Assembly (NCBI RefSeq): GCF_019037185.1
Contig: NZ_JAHHXM010000002.1
Location: forward strand, 152,776-216,775
Direction of reading: 5' to 3'
DNA: 64,000 nt
Source: Oceanobacillus caeni
Lineage (GTDB): Bacteria > Bacillota > Bacilli > Bacillales > Amphibacillaceae
A program made the translations under genes and the position numbers. Position 1 is the first letter of the stretch. Each line of letters opens with the position of its first letter. The notes beneath the pieces are model-generated. The model had not been told where the DNA came from, did not search any database, and saw only the letters and a list, made by a program, of their open reading frames with translations. Below, in pieces: positions 26,958 through 36,830 of this stretch.

Positions 26958-27785
26958 CTATTCTTTTTGGCAATTAGGACAAATATGCGTGCCACGTCCA
27001 GCAACTTTCGTTTTTAAAATTAGATTTCCACATCGTTTACATTCTTTATTTTCCTGTCCATAAACAAACAACTCTTGTTGAAACATCCCCATTTCTCCCT
27101 GACCATTAACATAAGAACGGATTGTTGTTCCGCCCTGTTTAACCGCATCGGCTAACGTATGGATGGATTCATCACGAATTCGTTCTACTTCTTTTTTTGT
27201 TAAGTGACTTGCTTTTTTTGAAGGATGTATTTTGGCACGGAATAATGTCTCATCAACATAGATATTTCCAAGACCTGTAACGACAGTTTGATCTAATAAT
27301 ACTGCCTTAATAGGGCGCTCTGTCCTTTTCAACTTCTGGTATAAATAGTCTAGCGTAAAACCTTCATCAAATGGTTCAGGTCCTAACTTTTTTAATGGTT
27401 CACTTTCGAACTCTTGGCCAATAGGATAAACATGCATCGTACCGAATTTGCGAACATCATTATAACGAAGGTCTTCACCATTAGTAAATGTGAAAATAAC
27501 ATGAGTATGTTTCTCTATCGGTTCAGCTGAAGAAACAACTCCATACTTGCCTTCCATCCTTAAATGAGAAATTAGAACGACATCATTTAAATAGAATAAT
27601 AAAAATTTCCCTCTTCTTCCCATTCTTTGAATCGTTTGCCCTTGCAACAATAATTTAAATCTCTCGACATCATCTGGGACTTTCACCATTTTTGGCCAGT
27701 ATACTTCTACTTTATCTATTGTTTTATTAGAGACTAGTGGTATAAGTGTTTTTCTTATCGTCTCTACTTCTGGTAATTCAGGCAT
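26958..27785 (-). CDS. mutM: Formamidopyrimidine-DNA glycosylase
   Basis: The 275-residue protein removes 8-oxoguanine and formamidopyrimidines from DNA and nicks the abasic site. The catalytic Pro2-Glu3 are in MPELPEVETIR; the helix-two-turn-helix (VTGLGNIYVDETLFRA near 168) and the C-terminal zinc finger with CKRCG and CPNC (about 249-272, including the GRGTHICP arginine) are intact. It is 12 bp after polA. RBS AAGGAG precedes ATG. Confidence 0.96.
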   Translation of the reverse strand: MPELPEVETIRKTLIPLVSNKTIDKVEVYWPKMVKVPDDVERFKLLLQGQTIQRMGRRGKFLLFYLNDVVLISHLRMEGKYGVVSSAEPIEKHTHVIFTFTNGEDLRYNDVRKFGTMHVYPIGQEFESEPLKKLGPEPFDEGFTLDYLYQKLKRTERPIKAVLLDQTVVTGLGNIYVDETLFRAKIHPSKKASHLTKKEVERIRDESIHTLADAVKQGGTTIRSYVNGQGEMGMFQQELFVYGQENKECKRCGNLILKTKVAGRGTHICPNCQKE

Positions 27786-27797
27786 CGCTACTACTCC

Positions 27798-30437
27798 TTA
27801 CTTTGCATCAAACCAACTATCCCCAAAAGCGTAATCCACTTTAAGAGGAACCCTTAATTCTACAGTACCTTCCATCATTTCCGGTACGATTACCTTTAAC
27901 TTTTCCACTTCTTCCCTTGGAGCTTCGAGAATTAATTCATCGTGTACTTGTAGCAACATGCGTGCTTGCATTTTCTCTTCCTTCAATTTCGTATGCAAAT
28001 CAATCATTGCTTTTTTAATAATATCTGCAGCACTTCCTTGAATAGGAGAATTCATTGCTGTCCGTTCAGCAAAACTTCTCACATTAAAATTTCTACTGTT
28101 TATTTCTGGTAGATATCTTCTGCGATTCATAATTGTCGTTACATAACCATTTAATTTTGCTTCTTGAACAATTTCTTCCATGTAGTTTTGTACACCGGTA
28201 TAAATATCAAAATAACGATCAATAAATTGTTTTGCTTCTTTTCTAGAAATTTTTAGATTCTGTGATAATCCAAAATCACTTATTCCATAAACAATTCCAA
28301 AGTTTACTGCTTTTGCTTGCCTACGCATATTCGCAGTCACTTCGTCCGCTTCAACATGGAAAACATCCATAGCGGTTTGCGTATGAATATCTAGATTATT
28401 CTGGAATGCTTGAATTAGTTTTTCATCCTTTGATATATGGGCCAAAACACGTAATTCAATTTGAGAATAATCCGCAGCAAACATGACCCAATCTTTTTCC
28501 GACGGCACAAATGCTTTACGGATCTTTCTACCTTCCTCTAATCGGATTGGAATATTTTGTAAGTTAGGATCAACAGAACTTAATCTGCCAGTTTGTGTCA
28601 ACGCTTGATTAAAACGGGTATGAACTTTATTTGTTTCTTTATTGATTACCTTTAATAATCCTTCAATATAAGTTGATTGGAGTTTGCCCAATTGTCTATA
28701 AAGCAATAATTTCGGGATGATTTCATGCTCATCTACAAGTCGTTCCAGAACATCTGCAGCAGTAGAATATCCTGTTTTTGTTTTCTTAATAACGGGAAGC
28801 CCTAATTTCTCGAATAAAATCGGACCTAGTTGTTTTGGAGAATTAAGGTTAAATGTTTCCCCCGCCAGTTCATGTACTTCTTTTTCTAGAGTATCTAGTC
28901 TTGCCTTTAAATCTTCGCCCATTTCTTTAATTTTGTTCGTATCAATTAGTACTCCCTGATGCTCCATTTCTCCTAAAATGAGTGCAATGGGCATTTCCAA
29001 TTCATTTAATAAGGTAAATTGTTCATTTTCTTTTAATTTCTCTTCCATTTTATCTTTTAAATGAAATAATGTATTTGCCTTCCGAACAATATGCTCAGCT
29101 AGTTTTTCCTGTTCAGGAACCTTCCACTTTGCACCTTTTCCGTATACTTCTTCATCAAACAAGACATCCCTATATCCCATCCGGTTTGCAATGGCAGGTA
29201 TATCATGGTTATTTTCTGAAGGGTTTAACAAGTAAGAAGCTAATAACATATCAAAACGAATCCCTTTAATATGAATTTCATTTCGTAATAAAGAAACTAA
29301 TGTCTTTTTAGCGTCAAAAACTTGTTTTTCCTTTGTTTCATCTTCTGCCCATTTTTTAAACACATCTGAATGTAAAGCAACATCAACAGGTACAAAGAAT
29401 TTTTTATTTTCATTTACAATACTAAATCCTAAAATATCGTCAGAATGATAATTTTCTCCAGCCAATTCTACGATAAATGCATCCTGATTCGTAAATAGTT
29501 CCTCTTTTACTTCATCAACTATCGTAAATTCAATCTCTTTTAATTCTGTTGGTGCATCACTATCTATTGAATCTGCAGATACTTTATCTAAAAGCGATAA
29601 AAATCCCAATTCTTTAAACTTTGTACTTACCTCATGTTCCGAATAACCTTCATATACAATATCGTCTATTTTTATTTCTATAGGAGAGTCCCGATTAATA
29701 GTCACTAAATCTTTACTCATAAAAGCATCATCTTTATGAGTAGCCAATTTTTCTTTTAGTTTCTTTCCACTAACATCATCGATATGTTCGTAAACTTCCT
29801 CTAAAGTTGGGTATTGCTTAAGTAGTTTAGTAGCTGTTTTTTGTCCTACTCCGGGTACCCCTGGAATATTATCCGAACTATCCCCCATTAAGGCTTTCAA
29901 ATCAATAATTTGTTCGGGAGTAATCTCCATTTTTTCCATTAAAAACTCTGGGGTATATTGATCCACTTCGCTTATCCCTTTTTTTGTAACACTTACGGTA
30001 ACTTTATCAGATACGAGTTGCAACATATCCTTGTCACCCGATATGACTGTTACATCGTAACCCTTTTCCTTTCCTTGTAAAGAAAGTGTTCCAATGATAT
30101 CATCGGCCTCATATTGCTCCAATTGGTAATGCTTAATCTGAAAGGCATCAAGCAATTCTTTCAAAACCGGAAACTGTTCGGAAAGTTCTGGCGGAGTTTT
30201 TTGACGCCCTCCTTTGTATTCTTTATACGTTTCATGCCTAAAGGTAGTCTTTCCGGCATCAAAAGCTACTAATAGATGGGTGGGTTTTTCTTCTTGTAAT
30301 ATCCTTAATAACATCGTTGTAAATCCATAAACGGCATTTGTATAAACCCCTTTATCATTATTCAATAATGGAAGCGCAAAGAATGCACGGTAGATGATAC
30401 TATTTCCATCAATCAAGACTAGTTTTTTTGTTGTCAT
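27798..30437 (-). CDS. polA: DNA polymerase I
   Basis: The 879-residue protein has the 5'-3' exonuclease domain (VLIDGNSIIYRAFFAL; GDSSDNIPGVPGVGQKTA near 190), a central domain with degenerate 3'-5' exonuclease fold as in other Bacillus Pol I, and the polymerase with motif A DYSQIELRVLAHIS, motif B RRQAKAVNFGIVYG and motif C LQVHDELILE. The frame extends 32 codons further, but ATG at 30437 lies seven bases after GGAGG and matches the family start. First gene of polA-mutM-coaE. Confidence 0.96.
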   Translation of the reverse strand: MTTKKLVLIDGNSIIYRAFFALPLLNNDKGVYTNAVYGFTTMLLRILQEEKPTHLLVAFDAGKTTFRHETYKEYKGGRQKTPPELSEQFPVLKELLDAFQIKHYQLEQYEADDIIGTLSLQGKEKGYDVTVISGDKDMLQLVSDKVTVSVTKKGISEVDQYTPEFLMEKMEITPEQIIDLKALMGDSSDNIPGVPGVGQKTATKLLKQYPTLEEVYEHIDDVSGKKLKEKLATHKDDAFMSKDLVTINRDSPIEIKIDDIVYEGYSEHEVSTKFKELGFLSLLDKVSADSIDSDAPTELKEIEFTIVDEVKEELFTNQDAFIVELAGENYHSDDILGFSIVNENKKFFVPVDVALHSDVFKKWAEDETKEKQVFDAKKTLVSLLRNEIHIKGIRFDMLLASYLLNPSENNHDIPAIANRMGYRDVLFDEEVYGKGAKWKVPEQEKLAEHIVRKANTLFHLKDKMEEKLKENEQFTLLNELEMPIALILGEMEHQGVLIDTNKIKEMGEDLKARLDTLEKEVHELAGETFNLNSPKQLGPILFEKLGLPVIKKTKTGYSTAADVLERLVDEHEIIPKLLLYRQLGKLQSTYIEGLLKVINKETNKVHTRFNQALTQTGRLSSVDPNLQNIPIRLEEGRKIRKAFVPSEKDWVMFAADYSQIELRVLAHISKDEKLIQAFQNNLDIHTQTAMDVFHVEADEVTANMRRQAKAVNFGIVYGISDFGLSQNLKISRKEAKQFIDRYFDIYTGVQNYMEEIVQEAKLNGYVTTIMNRRRYLPEINSRNFNVRSFAERTAMNSPIQGSAADIIKKAMIDLHTKLKEEKMQARMLLQVHDELILEAPREEVEKLKVIVPEMMEGTVELRVPLKVDYAFGDSWFDAK

Positions 30438-30528
30438 GTATAATCCTCCAATTATCATTACACTTAAAATGCGTGTGAACAATCGCTTAAAGCTTATTTT
30501 ATCATTTAATCTGAAGGAAATAAAAACA

Positions 30529-30555
30529 AACACCTACTTTGTGTCAGTAGATGTT
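30529..30555 (-). terminator. Terminator of phoPR
   Basis: On the minus strand AACATCTACT pairs with AGTAGGTGTT and runs into TGTTTTTATTT, just at the phoR stop codon. Confidence 0.75.
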
Positions 30556-31921
30556 ATTTCCTAGGTAGATAAATATGGATATGTGTACCTTTATTGATTT
30601 CACTATCTATTTCAATTTTACCATCATGGACATCTACAATGTGTTTAACAATTGCAAGCCCTAATCCTGTCCCACCGGTGTTCCTACTTCGCGCTTTGTC
30701 CACTCGATAGAATCGTTCAAAGATACGCGGTAAAACAGCCTTATCAATTCCCATACCAGTATCTGAAACATGGATGTGTACGTATTCTTCGGTTGAATTG
30801 ATCGCTAGAGAGACTTTACCTTGTTCTTGTGTATAATGAATGGCATTATCTAATAAATTAATAATAATTTGTTTAATTTTTTCCTTATCTGCTTTAAACT
30901 TTAATTTTTCATCCACAGAAAAAGCAATGCTTATCTTTTTCTTCCTTGCCTTCATTTGATAAGCCGGAATGATGTCTTTTAATAACCCTTCCACATCAAT
31001 TTCATTTACAATGAGCTGAAAATTCTCCTGCTCTAAGCGAGACAAGGTAAGCAAATCTTCAATAAGCAGTTGCATTCGATCACTTTCGTTATATATAATG
31101 GTTAAAAATTCTTTCGCAACTTCTTTATTTTTTAAATCATCTTCTAATAATGTTTCAGCAAAACCGCGTATAGAAGTAATTGGGGTTCTTAATTCATGAG
31201 AAACATTAGCAACAAAGTCTTTTCGCATTAATTCTAACTTTTTCAATTCTGTTATATCATGAATGACAAGAACAGCACCCTTTAGTCGGTTTTTTTCGTT
31301 AAAAATTGGAACTCCAATGATTTGGTAATATACTTTTTCTGTTCCTTCATAATGCGTAAATTCATTTTTAACATTTTCTTCATATAAAAAGGCATTTTGA
31401 ATCGTTTTATGAAACACTTCTTCTTCCAGCACTTCATAATAAAGATAACCTTTATATTCTTTCATAGTTTTACCGTAAATCGTTAAAAATTTCCTGTTCA
31501 CTAAATGAATATAGCCTTTTTCATCAATTAATACTAATCCATTTTCTGTATTTTCTATAATGGTAGTTAATTGTTCCCGTTGCATTTTTTCTTGGATAGA
31601 ATATTCATTCATATTTCTTGCTAAAGAATTTATTTCTTTGCTTATTGTTCCAATAATATTGTTCCCTGAAAAGTGAAACCTTACCCGATAGTTCCCTTGA
31701 TTTATTTCAGAGAGAATAGTAATTGCTTTACTCAACGGCTTCATATGATTAACGTTAAAAAATTGCAGAAATAATGTTAATATACAAAAGTTAATAATTA
31801 ATATAGCAATAAGTATAATTACATTATCTACAATAGGAAATAAAAGCAATCCATTAATCACGGAAAGGACAAAAATGATAAGCATATAATATGAAAGTGG
31901 TTTTTTAATAAGACTTTTCAT
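30554..31921 (-). CDS. phoR: Phosphate-response sensor histidine kinase PhoR (short form)
   Basis: The 455-residue kinase has two membrane helices close together (about 11-30 and 34-54), a HAMP region (55-108), a PAS domain (115-225), the phospho-acceptor His242 in VANVSHELRTP and an ATPase domain with NLLDNAIHYT and TGGTGLGLAIVK. It pairs with PhoP, whose stop overlaps its ATG by four bases. B. subtilis PhoR is 579 residues and has a large extracytoplasmic domain between its two helices; here that domain is essentially absent. Assignment rests on operon order with phoP, mdh and polA. Confidence 0.88.
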   Translation of the reverse strand: MKSLIKKPLSYYMLIIFVLSVINGLLLFPIVDNVIILIAILIINFCILTLFLQFFNVNHMKPLSKAITILSEINQGNYRVRFHFSGNNIIGTISKEINSLARNMNEYSIQEKMQREQLTTIIENTENGLVLIDEKGYIHLVNRKFLTIYGKTMKEYKGYLYYEVLEEEVFHKTIQNAFLYEENVKNEFTHYEGTEKVYYQIIGVPIFNEKNRLKGAVLVIHDITELKKLELMRKDFVANVSHELRTPITSIRGFAETLLEDDLKNKEVAKEFLTIIYNESDRMQLLIEDLLTLSRLEQENFQLIVNEIDVEGLLKDIIPAYQMKARKKKISIAFSVDEKLKFKADKEKIKQIIINLLDNAIHYTQEQGKVSLAINSTEEYVHIHVSDTGMGIDKAVLPRIFERFYRVDKARSRNTGGTGLGLAIVKHIVDVHDGKIEIDSEINKGTHIHIYLPRK

Positions 31922-32616
31922 ACCCTTGGTTCCTCCAGCTTATAACCAAGACCACGTACCGTCTTAATATAAACTGGCTTTTTTGAATTTGGTTCGATTT
32001 TCTCACGTAAATGGCTTATATGCACATCAACAATTCGCGTATCGCCAACAAAATCATAATCCCAAACACCGCTTAATAACTGATCCCTTGAAATGACCTT
32101 TCCTTTATTAGTTGCTAGAAAATATAGGAGTTCAAATTCCTTTCTTGTAAAGGTAATACTATTTGAATTTATTTCCGCTTCATATCTTTCCGGGTATATA
32201 ATTAACTCACCTATGCGGATGGTAGAAAATTGCGAGGCTGGAGTCATATTTGATCTACGCAAAATTGCTTTAATACGTGCAATAACTTCTTTCGGGCTAA
32301 AAGGCTTCGTTAAATAGTCATCAGCTCCTAGCTCTAAACCAAGTATTTTATCAAATTCATCATCTTTAGCTGTTAACATGAGGATTGGTGTATCGTTTTT
32401 ATTACTGCGCAAATATTTACAAACTTCCATCCCATCTATTTCAGGGAGCATTAAATCTAAAACTACCAAATTATAATCATTATTTTGTTCAATTTTTTGA
32501 ATAGCTTCTTTTCCATCAAATGCAGTATCGGTTATATAGCCAGCTTTCTCTAAATTATAATTTAATAATGTTACAATGGACTTTTCGTCATCTACAATTA
32601 GAATTTTTTGCGCCAC
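31918..32616 (-). CDS. phoP: Phosphate-response regulator PhoP
   Basis: The 232-residue OmpR-family regulator has a receiver domain (phospho-acceptor Asp54 in VVLDLMLP; Thr and Lys in MLTAKDD near 101-105) and a winged-helix DNA-binding domain (FTRKEFELLYFL; VWDYDFVGDTRIVDVHISHLR). In B. subtilis it switches the phosphate-starvation regulon. GTG start at 32616 behind AGGGGG. The gene order mdh-phoP-phoR-polA matches B. subtilis. Confidence 0.92.
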   Translation of the reverse strand: MAQKILIVDDEKSIVTLLNYNLEKAGYITDTAFDGKEAIQKIEQNNDYNLVVLDLMLPEIDGMEVCKYLRSNKNDTPILMLTAKDDEFDKILGLELGADDYLTKPFSPKEVIARIKAILRRSNMTPASQFSTIRIGELIIYPERYEAEINSNSITFTRKEFELLYFLATNKGKVISRDQLLSGVWDYDFVGDTRIVDVHISHLREKIEPNSKKPVYIKTVRGLGYKLEEPRV

Positions 32617-32721
32617 CTAAATACCCCCTATAGAAGTAAAGTTTTCTTTAATTCTAATATTACCATTGAATGATAGCAAACAGGGAAAAGTTAGGTGAAT
32701 TTTACACTTTCTTTACATTAT

Positions 32722-32800
32722 GGAGATCAACTGCTCCGTAAGTGCGACTAACCATCAGTGGTGGATGAAGTTCCCCCATTGATGGCAGTTTTCTTTATTA
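32722..32800 (-). repeat. Dispersed two-hairpin repeat, copy D (left half only)
   Basis: On the minus strand: TAATAAAGAAAACTGCC, a hairpin of CATCAATGGGGG-type and CCACTGATGG arms, TTAGTCGCACTTACGG, then GCAGTTGATCTCC where it stops. It is cut at about the same point as copy C. The gap 32617-32950 holds this copy, a hairpin with GATGGGAAAG arms (32877-32904) and the mdh terminator. Confidence 0.75.
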
Positions 32801-32907
32801 GATAACTTGGCATCCTCTATTAGTTCGGGGGTATGCCTTAGTTGTAAATATGTAGAGGCGAATAATTGGAGCGCCAGATGGGAAAGAATTTATACTTTCC
32901 CATCTGC

Positions 32908-32940
32908 AAAAAAACTTCTACTTATATATAAGTAGAAGTT
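32908..32940 (-). terminator. Terminator of citZ-icd-mdh
   Basis: A perfect 28-base palindrome (AACTTCTACTTATA and its complement, 32913-32940) is followed on the minus strand by TTTTTTT-rich sequence. It lies just after the mdh stop. Confidence 0.9.
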
Positions 32941-32950
32941 CATTTATCTC

Positions 32951-33889
32951 TTATTCTAAAACGTTAAGTACTTTCTTTACTGATTCGGCTGATTTATCCA
33001 GTGCAGCTTTCTCTTCTTCGGTTAGATCTAACTCGATAATTTCTTCAATACCATTTCCACCTAATATAGTTGGAACACCTAAATAAATATTCTGGTAGCC
33101 ATATTCTCCCTCTAAGTAAGCAATAGATGGAAGAATTCGTCGTTGATCCTTTAGTATAGCCTCTGCCATAACCGTTAAAGATGCTGCTGGAGCATAATAG
33201 GCGCTTCCATTTCCAAGTAAATTAACAATCTCCCCTCCACCAGTTCGAGTACGCTGAACAATCGCTTCAAGGCGCTCTTTGGAAATTAATTTCTCTAAAG
33301 GAATGCCACCTGCATAGGAATAACGGATGAGTGGGACCATATCGTCACCATGTCCTCCAAGAACAAAGCCAGTTACGTCTTTTACCGATACATTCAGTTC
33401 TTCCGCAACAAACGACCTAAACCTTGCTGTATCCAAAACACCAGATTGACCAATAACACGTTCTTTAGGAAATCCAGATTCCTTATAAACTGTATAAGTC
33501 ATTGCATCAACAGGATTCGTTAAAACAACAATTGTTGTTTCTGGAGAATGCTTGACGATTTCTTGTGTAACATTTTTCATAATCTTAGCATTAGTATTTA
33601 CTAAGTCATCACGGCTCATACCTGGCTTACGTGCAATACCTGCAGTAATAATGACAAGATCGGAATCTTTAGTATCCGCATAATCAGCTGTACCTATTAC
33701 CCTTGCATCAAACCCCTGTACTGGAGCTGCTTCAGCCATATCTAGCGCTTTACCTTTAGTAGGGTTTTCCATATTTGGAATATCTACTAATACAACATCT
33801 CCCAATTCTTTTTGTGCAATCATTAGAGCGGTAGTTGCCCCGGTAAATCCAGAACCGATAACAGAAATTTTATTACGTTTTAATCCCAT
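32951..33889 (-). CDS. mdh: Malate dehydrogenase
   Basis: The 312-residue LDH-like enzyme interconverts malate and oxaloacetate with NAD. The glycine motif [10 protein letters not shown] (11-20) is followed by an Asp-containing second strand (VVLVDIP). Substrate arginines and the catalytic histidine are in [21 protein letters not shown] and [11 protein letters not shown] (near 178). It is the last gene of the citZ-icd-mdh TCA operon, as in B. subtilis. Confidence 0.96.
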   Translation of the reverse strand: MGLKRNKISVIGSGFTGATTALMIAQKELGDVVLVDIPNMENPTKGKALDMAEAAPVQGFDARVIGTADYADTKDSDLVIITAGIARKPGMSRDDLVNTNAKIMKNVTQEIVKHSPETTIVVLTNPVDAMTYTVYKESGFPKERVIGQSGVLDTARFRSFVAEELNVSVKDVTGFVLGGHGDDMVPLIRYSYAGGIPLEKLISKERLEAIVQRTRTGGGEIVNLLGNGSAYYAPAASLTVMAEAILKDQRRILPSIAYLEGEYGYQNIYLGVPTILGGNGIEEIIELDLTEEEKAALDKSAESVKKVLNVLE

Positions 33890-33952
33890 AAAAGATTAAC
33901 CCCTTTTTGTTTTGATTGAAAATTCCAGTTGGTTTCCTTCCATATAGAAAGG

Positions 33953-33983
33953 ATGGGTTCACCACAAAACTCGTGGTGATACC
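33953..33983 (-). other. Hairpin between icd and mdh
   Basis: GGGTTCACCAC and GTGGTGATACCC form a strong stem with one bulge on both strands; there is no T-run on the minus strand. It may be an mRNA processing or stability element rather than a terminator. Confidence 0.5.
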
Positions 33984-34002
33984 CATTATTTTTCAGGATT
34001 CA

Positions 34003-35274
34003 TTATCCTAAATTTTTAATTAGCTCATCAGCGAATTCAGAACATTTAACTTCTGTAGCATTATCCATAAGACGTGCAAAATCATAAGTAACAACTTTTG
34101 ATGCAATTGTCTTGTCCATAGAATTCATAATTAATTGTGATGCCTCTCTCCATCCTAAGTGATCTAGCATTAAGCACGCAGATAAGATAACTGATGATGG
34201 GTTTACTTTATCAAGTCCAGCATATTTAGGTGCTGTACCATGAGTAGCTTCGAAAATAGCGTGTCCAGTGTCATAGTTTATATTAGCTCCAGGAGCAATA
34301 CCAATTCCACCTACCTGAGCAGCTAAAGCATCAGAAATATAGTCACCATTTAAATTCATGGTTGCTACTACATCAAACTCTTTTGGACGAGTTAGAATTT
34401 GTTGTAAGAAAATATCTGCTATAGCATCTTTAACCAGGATTTTACCTTGAGCTAATGCTTCATCTTGTGCTTTATTAGCAGCATCTTTTCCATCTTTTTC
34501 AACAATTCGATCGTACTCGGACCATGTAAATACTTTATCACCGAACTCTTCTTCAGCAACTTCATAACCCCATTGCTTAAATGCACCTTCTGTAAATTTC
34601 ATGATGTTACCTTTATGTACTAATGTAACACTCTTACGATTTTCATCTAAAGCATATTGGATTGCAGAACGAACTAGACGTTTTGTCCCTTCTTCAGAAA
34701 CAGGTTTAATACCAATTCCAGATGTTTCTGGGAAACGGATTTTATGTACACCCATCTCATTTTGTAAAAATTCGATTACCTTTTTAACCTCGTCTGTACC
34801 TTTTTGCCATTCAATACCAGCATAAATATCTTCTGTATTTTCACGGAAAATTGCCATATCTACATCTTCAGGACGTTTAACTGGAGAAGGTACCCCTTCA
34901 AAGTAACGAACTGGGCGAAGACATGTAAATAAATCAAGTTCTTGTCTAAGCGCAACGTTTAATGAACGAATTCCCCCACCGATTGGAGTAGTTAAAGGTC
35001 CTTTAATTGCAATTTTATACTCATTAATTTTATCTAACGTATCTTGTGGGAGCCATTCACCAAATTTATTATAAGCCTTTTCACCAGCATACACTTCTAG
35101 CCAATCGATTTTTTTAGAGCCATCATATGCTTTTTCAACTGCTGCTTCAATTACTTTTTTCGCAGCTGCCCAAATATCCGGACCCGTTCCATCCCCTTCA
35201 ATGAACGGAATAATAGGATTATTCGGTACATTCATTTGTCCATTCTCTACTACAATTTTTTCTCCTTGTGTCAT
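34003..35274 (-). CDS. icd: NADP-dependent isocitrate dehydrogenase
   Basis: The 423-residue enzyme oxidatively decarboxylates isocitrate to 2-oxoglutarate. Substrate-binding Ser104 lies in [15 protein letters not shown] with the arginines of LRPVRYF; the metal-binding aspartates are in [14 protein letters not shown]. subtilis CitC is the same size. It is the middle gene of citZ-icd-mdh; RBS AGGAGG precedes ATG. Confidence 0.96.
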   Translation of the reverse strand: MTQGEKIVVENGQMNVPNNPIIPFIEGDGTGPDIWAAAKKVIEAAVEKAYDGSKKIDWLEVYAGEKAYNKFGEWLPQDTLDKINEYKIAIKGPLTTPIGGGIRSLNVALRQELDLFTCLRPVRYFEGVPSPVKRPEDVDMAIFRENTEDIYAGIEWQKGTDEVKKVIEFLQNEMGVHKIRFPETSGIGIKPVSEEGTKRLVRSAIQYALDENRKSVTLVHKGNIMKFTEGAFKQWGYEVAEEEFGDKVFTWSEYDRIVEKDGKDAANKAQDEALAQGKILVKDAIADIFLQQILTRPKEFDVVATMNLNGDYISDALAAQVGGIGIAPGANINYDTGHAIFEATHGTAPKYAGLDKVNPSSVILSACLMLDHLGWREASQLIMNSMDKTIASKVVTYDFARLMDNATEVKCSEFADELIKNLG

Positions 35275-35310
35275 AAAAATTACCTCCTAGTATTATACAA
35301 ATATACAAAC

Positions 35311-35343
35311 TGAATAGTAGGAATAGCTTTTACCTACTATTCA
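35311..35343 (-). other. Hairpin between citZ and icd
   Basis: TGAATAGTAGG and CCTACTATTCA form an 11-bp perfect stem around 11 bases. No T-run follows on the minus strand, so it may be a processing or attenuation element in the operon. Confidence 0.55.
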
Positions 35344-35401
35344 ATATTCTAATAGATTCATAAGAAATGGTAAAATAATAATGATTTTAATAATATTTAG
35401 A

Positions 35402-36523
35402 CTATGAACGTTGTGATAAAGGTATATATTTTTGTTTTTGTGGGCCAATATACTCAGCTCTTGGGCGAATTAAACGATTATCTTCATACTGTTCTAGTAT
35501 ATGCGCTAACCAACCCGAAGTACGGCTCACCGCAAAAATAGGTGTAAATAAATCATAGTCTATACCTAAGCTATGATAAACAGAAGCACTATAGAAATCA
35601 ACATTTGCAGGCAATCCTTTATTTTTCTTAATATAGTCCTCTATTTCAACAGACATGTTATACCATTTCTCTTGTCCTGTTATTTTAGTTAATTGTTTAG
35701 ACATCTCTTTCAAATGTTTAGCACGCGGATCACCAGTACGATACACACGGTGTCCCATTCCCATTATTTTTTCTTTATTTGCAATTTTCTTCTCAATATA
35801 TGGGATTGCATTCTCTTCTTCGCCAATTTCTAATAGCATTTTCATAACTGCTTCGTTAGCTCCACCATGCAATGGTCCTTTTAATGCACCAATTGCGGCA
35901 GTGATACCAGAATAAACATCAGATAATGTAGCAACACATACCCTTGCAGTAAATGTAGAAGCATTTAATTCATGGTCAGCATGTAATACTAATGCTTTTT
36001 CAATTGCTTCAACTTCGATGGAATTTGCTTGTTTTCCGTTCAACATATATAAGAAGTTTTCTGAATAGCTTAAGTCCTTTTTAGGTTTAACCGGTTCTTT
36101 CCCTTTACGAATTCTAGAAAACGCTGTTACAATTGTTGCGATTTTAGCTTGAATACGAATTGCTTTGCGCTTATTTGCATCCGCTTCCATAACATCTACT
36201 TCGTCATCGTATAAAGCAAGCATCGATACAGCAGTTCTTAAAGCAGCCATCGGATGTACTTTTGACATGTCGTAAGATTTTAAATGTTCATAAATCTCAT
36301 TGGGAACTTCCATATTCTCCGCCAGCTCTTTTTTAATAGCATCTAGTTCTTTTTGATTCGGTAATTTTTTATTCCATAATAAAAAAACTACTTCTTCAAA
36401 ACTAGCATTTTCGGCTAAGTCATCAATCGTATACCCAACATACGTTAGTTGATCATCTATGATCGAACTAATTTGTGATCTTGATGCTACTACCCCTTCA
36501 AGCCCTTTCGTAGTTGTTGTCAT
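35402..36523 (-). CDS. citZ: Citrate synthase
   Basis: The 373-residue enzyme condenses acetyl-CoA and oxaloacetate. Catalytic histidines are in HADHELNAS and GPLHGGANE, and MGMGHRVYRTGDPRA and FYSASVYHSLGI complete the signature. The longest frame starts at an ATG that abuts AAGGAG; the ATG at 36523, nine bases after it, is preferred and gives the B. subtilis CitZ length. First gene of citZ-icd-mdh. A partial cre-like site lies about 160 bases upstream. Confidence 0.95.
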   Translation of the reverse strand: MTTTTKGLEGVVASRSQISSIIDDQLTYVGYTIDDLAENASFEEVVFLLWNKKLPNQKELDAIKKELAENMEVPNEIYEHLKSYDMSKVHPMAALRTAVSMLALYDDEVDVMEADANKRKAIRIQAKIATIVTAFSRIRKGKEPVKPKKDLSYSENFLYMLNGKQANSIEVEAIEKALVLHADHELNASTFTARVCVATLSDVYSGITAAIGALKGPLHGGANEAVMKMLLEIGEEENAIPYIEKKIANKEKIMGMGHRVYRTGDPRAKHLKEMSKQLTKITGQEKWYNMSVEIEDYIKKNKGLPANVDFYSASVYHSLGIDYDLFTPIFAVSRTSGWLAHILEQYEDNRLIRPRAEYIGPQKQKYIPLSQRS

Positions 36524-36684
36524 ATGAAACATCTCCTTTTCTATATATGTTACTTACAACTTTCAGACAATATTTATATTACTTAGTATATCATTAATTC
36601 GTTTTTTAGGAAATATTCATTTATTTTTATATAAATATTGCCTTCCCCAAAATCAATTATAAAGTAAAACGAAGAGAAAGTGAA

Positions 36685-36700
36685 TTGAAACCGTTTAACT
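36685..36700 (-). promoter_or_regulatory. Partial cre-like CcpA site between citZ and ytvI
   Basis: On the minus strand AGTTAAACGGTTTCAA fits the cre consensus WTGNNARCGNWWWCAW except for the TG at positions 2-3. CcpA repression of citZ is known in B. subtilis. The rest of the 307-base gap 36524-36830 is AT-rich with no other clear element except the ytvI promoter candidate. Confidence 0.4.
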
Positions 36701-36758
36701 TTTTAATTTAACGTAAAATACCTATTAAAATAGTACAAATTAGTATGGTAATTTATAT

Positions 36759-36787
36759 GTCTATTTTTCTTCCAAGTAGCATAAGTA
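36759..36787 (+). promoter_or_regulatory. Weak candidate sigma-E promoter of ytvI
   Basis: GTCTATTT, 13 bases, CATAAGTA resembles sigma-E elements but differs at several positions; it lies about 45 bases before the gene. Confidence 0.33.
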
Positions 36788-36830
36788 AAGTAAAAAGGAG
36801 ATTGTAGATGCAGCTCATTGGGGGATACCT

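Noticed and set aside
28717..28959. Plus-strand open frames opposite polA, dnaE, pheT and other large genes
   Set aside because: They are antisense shadows of strongly conserved coding regions and lack ribosome sites.
36686..36715. ECF promoter upstream of ytvI (TGAAAC and CGTA present)
   Set aside because: The spacer is 20 bases, too long for sigma-W type promoters.
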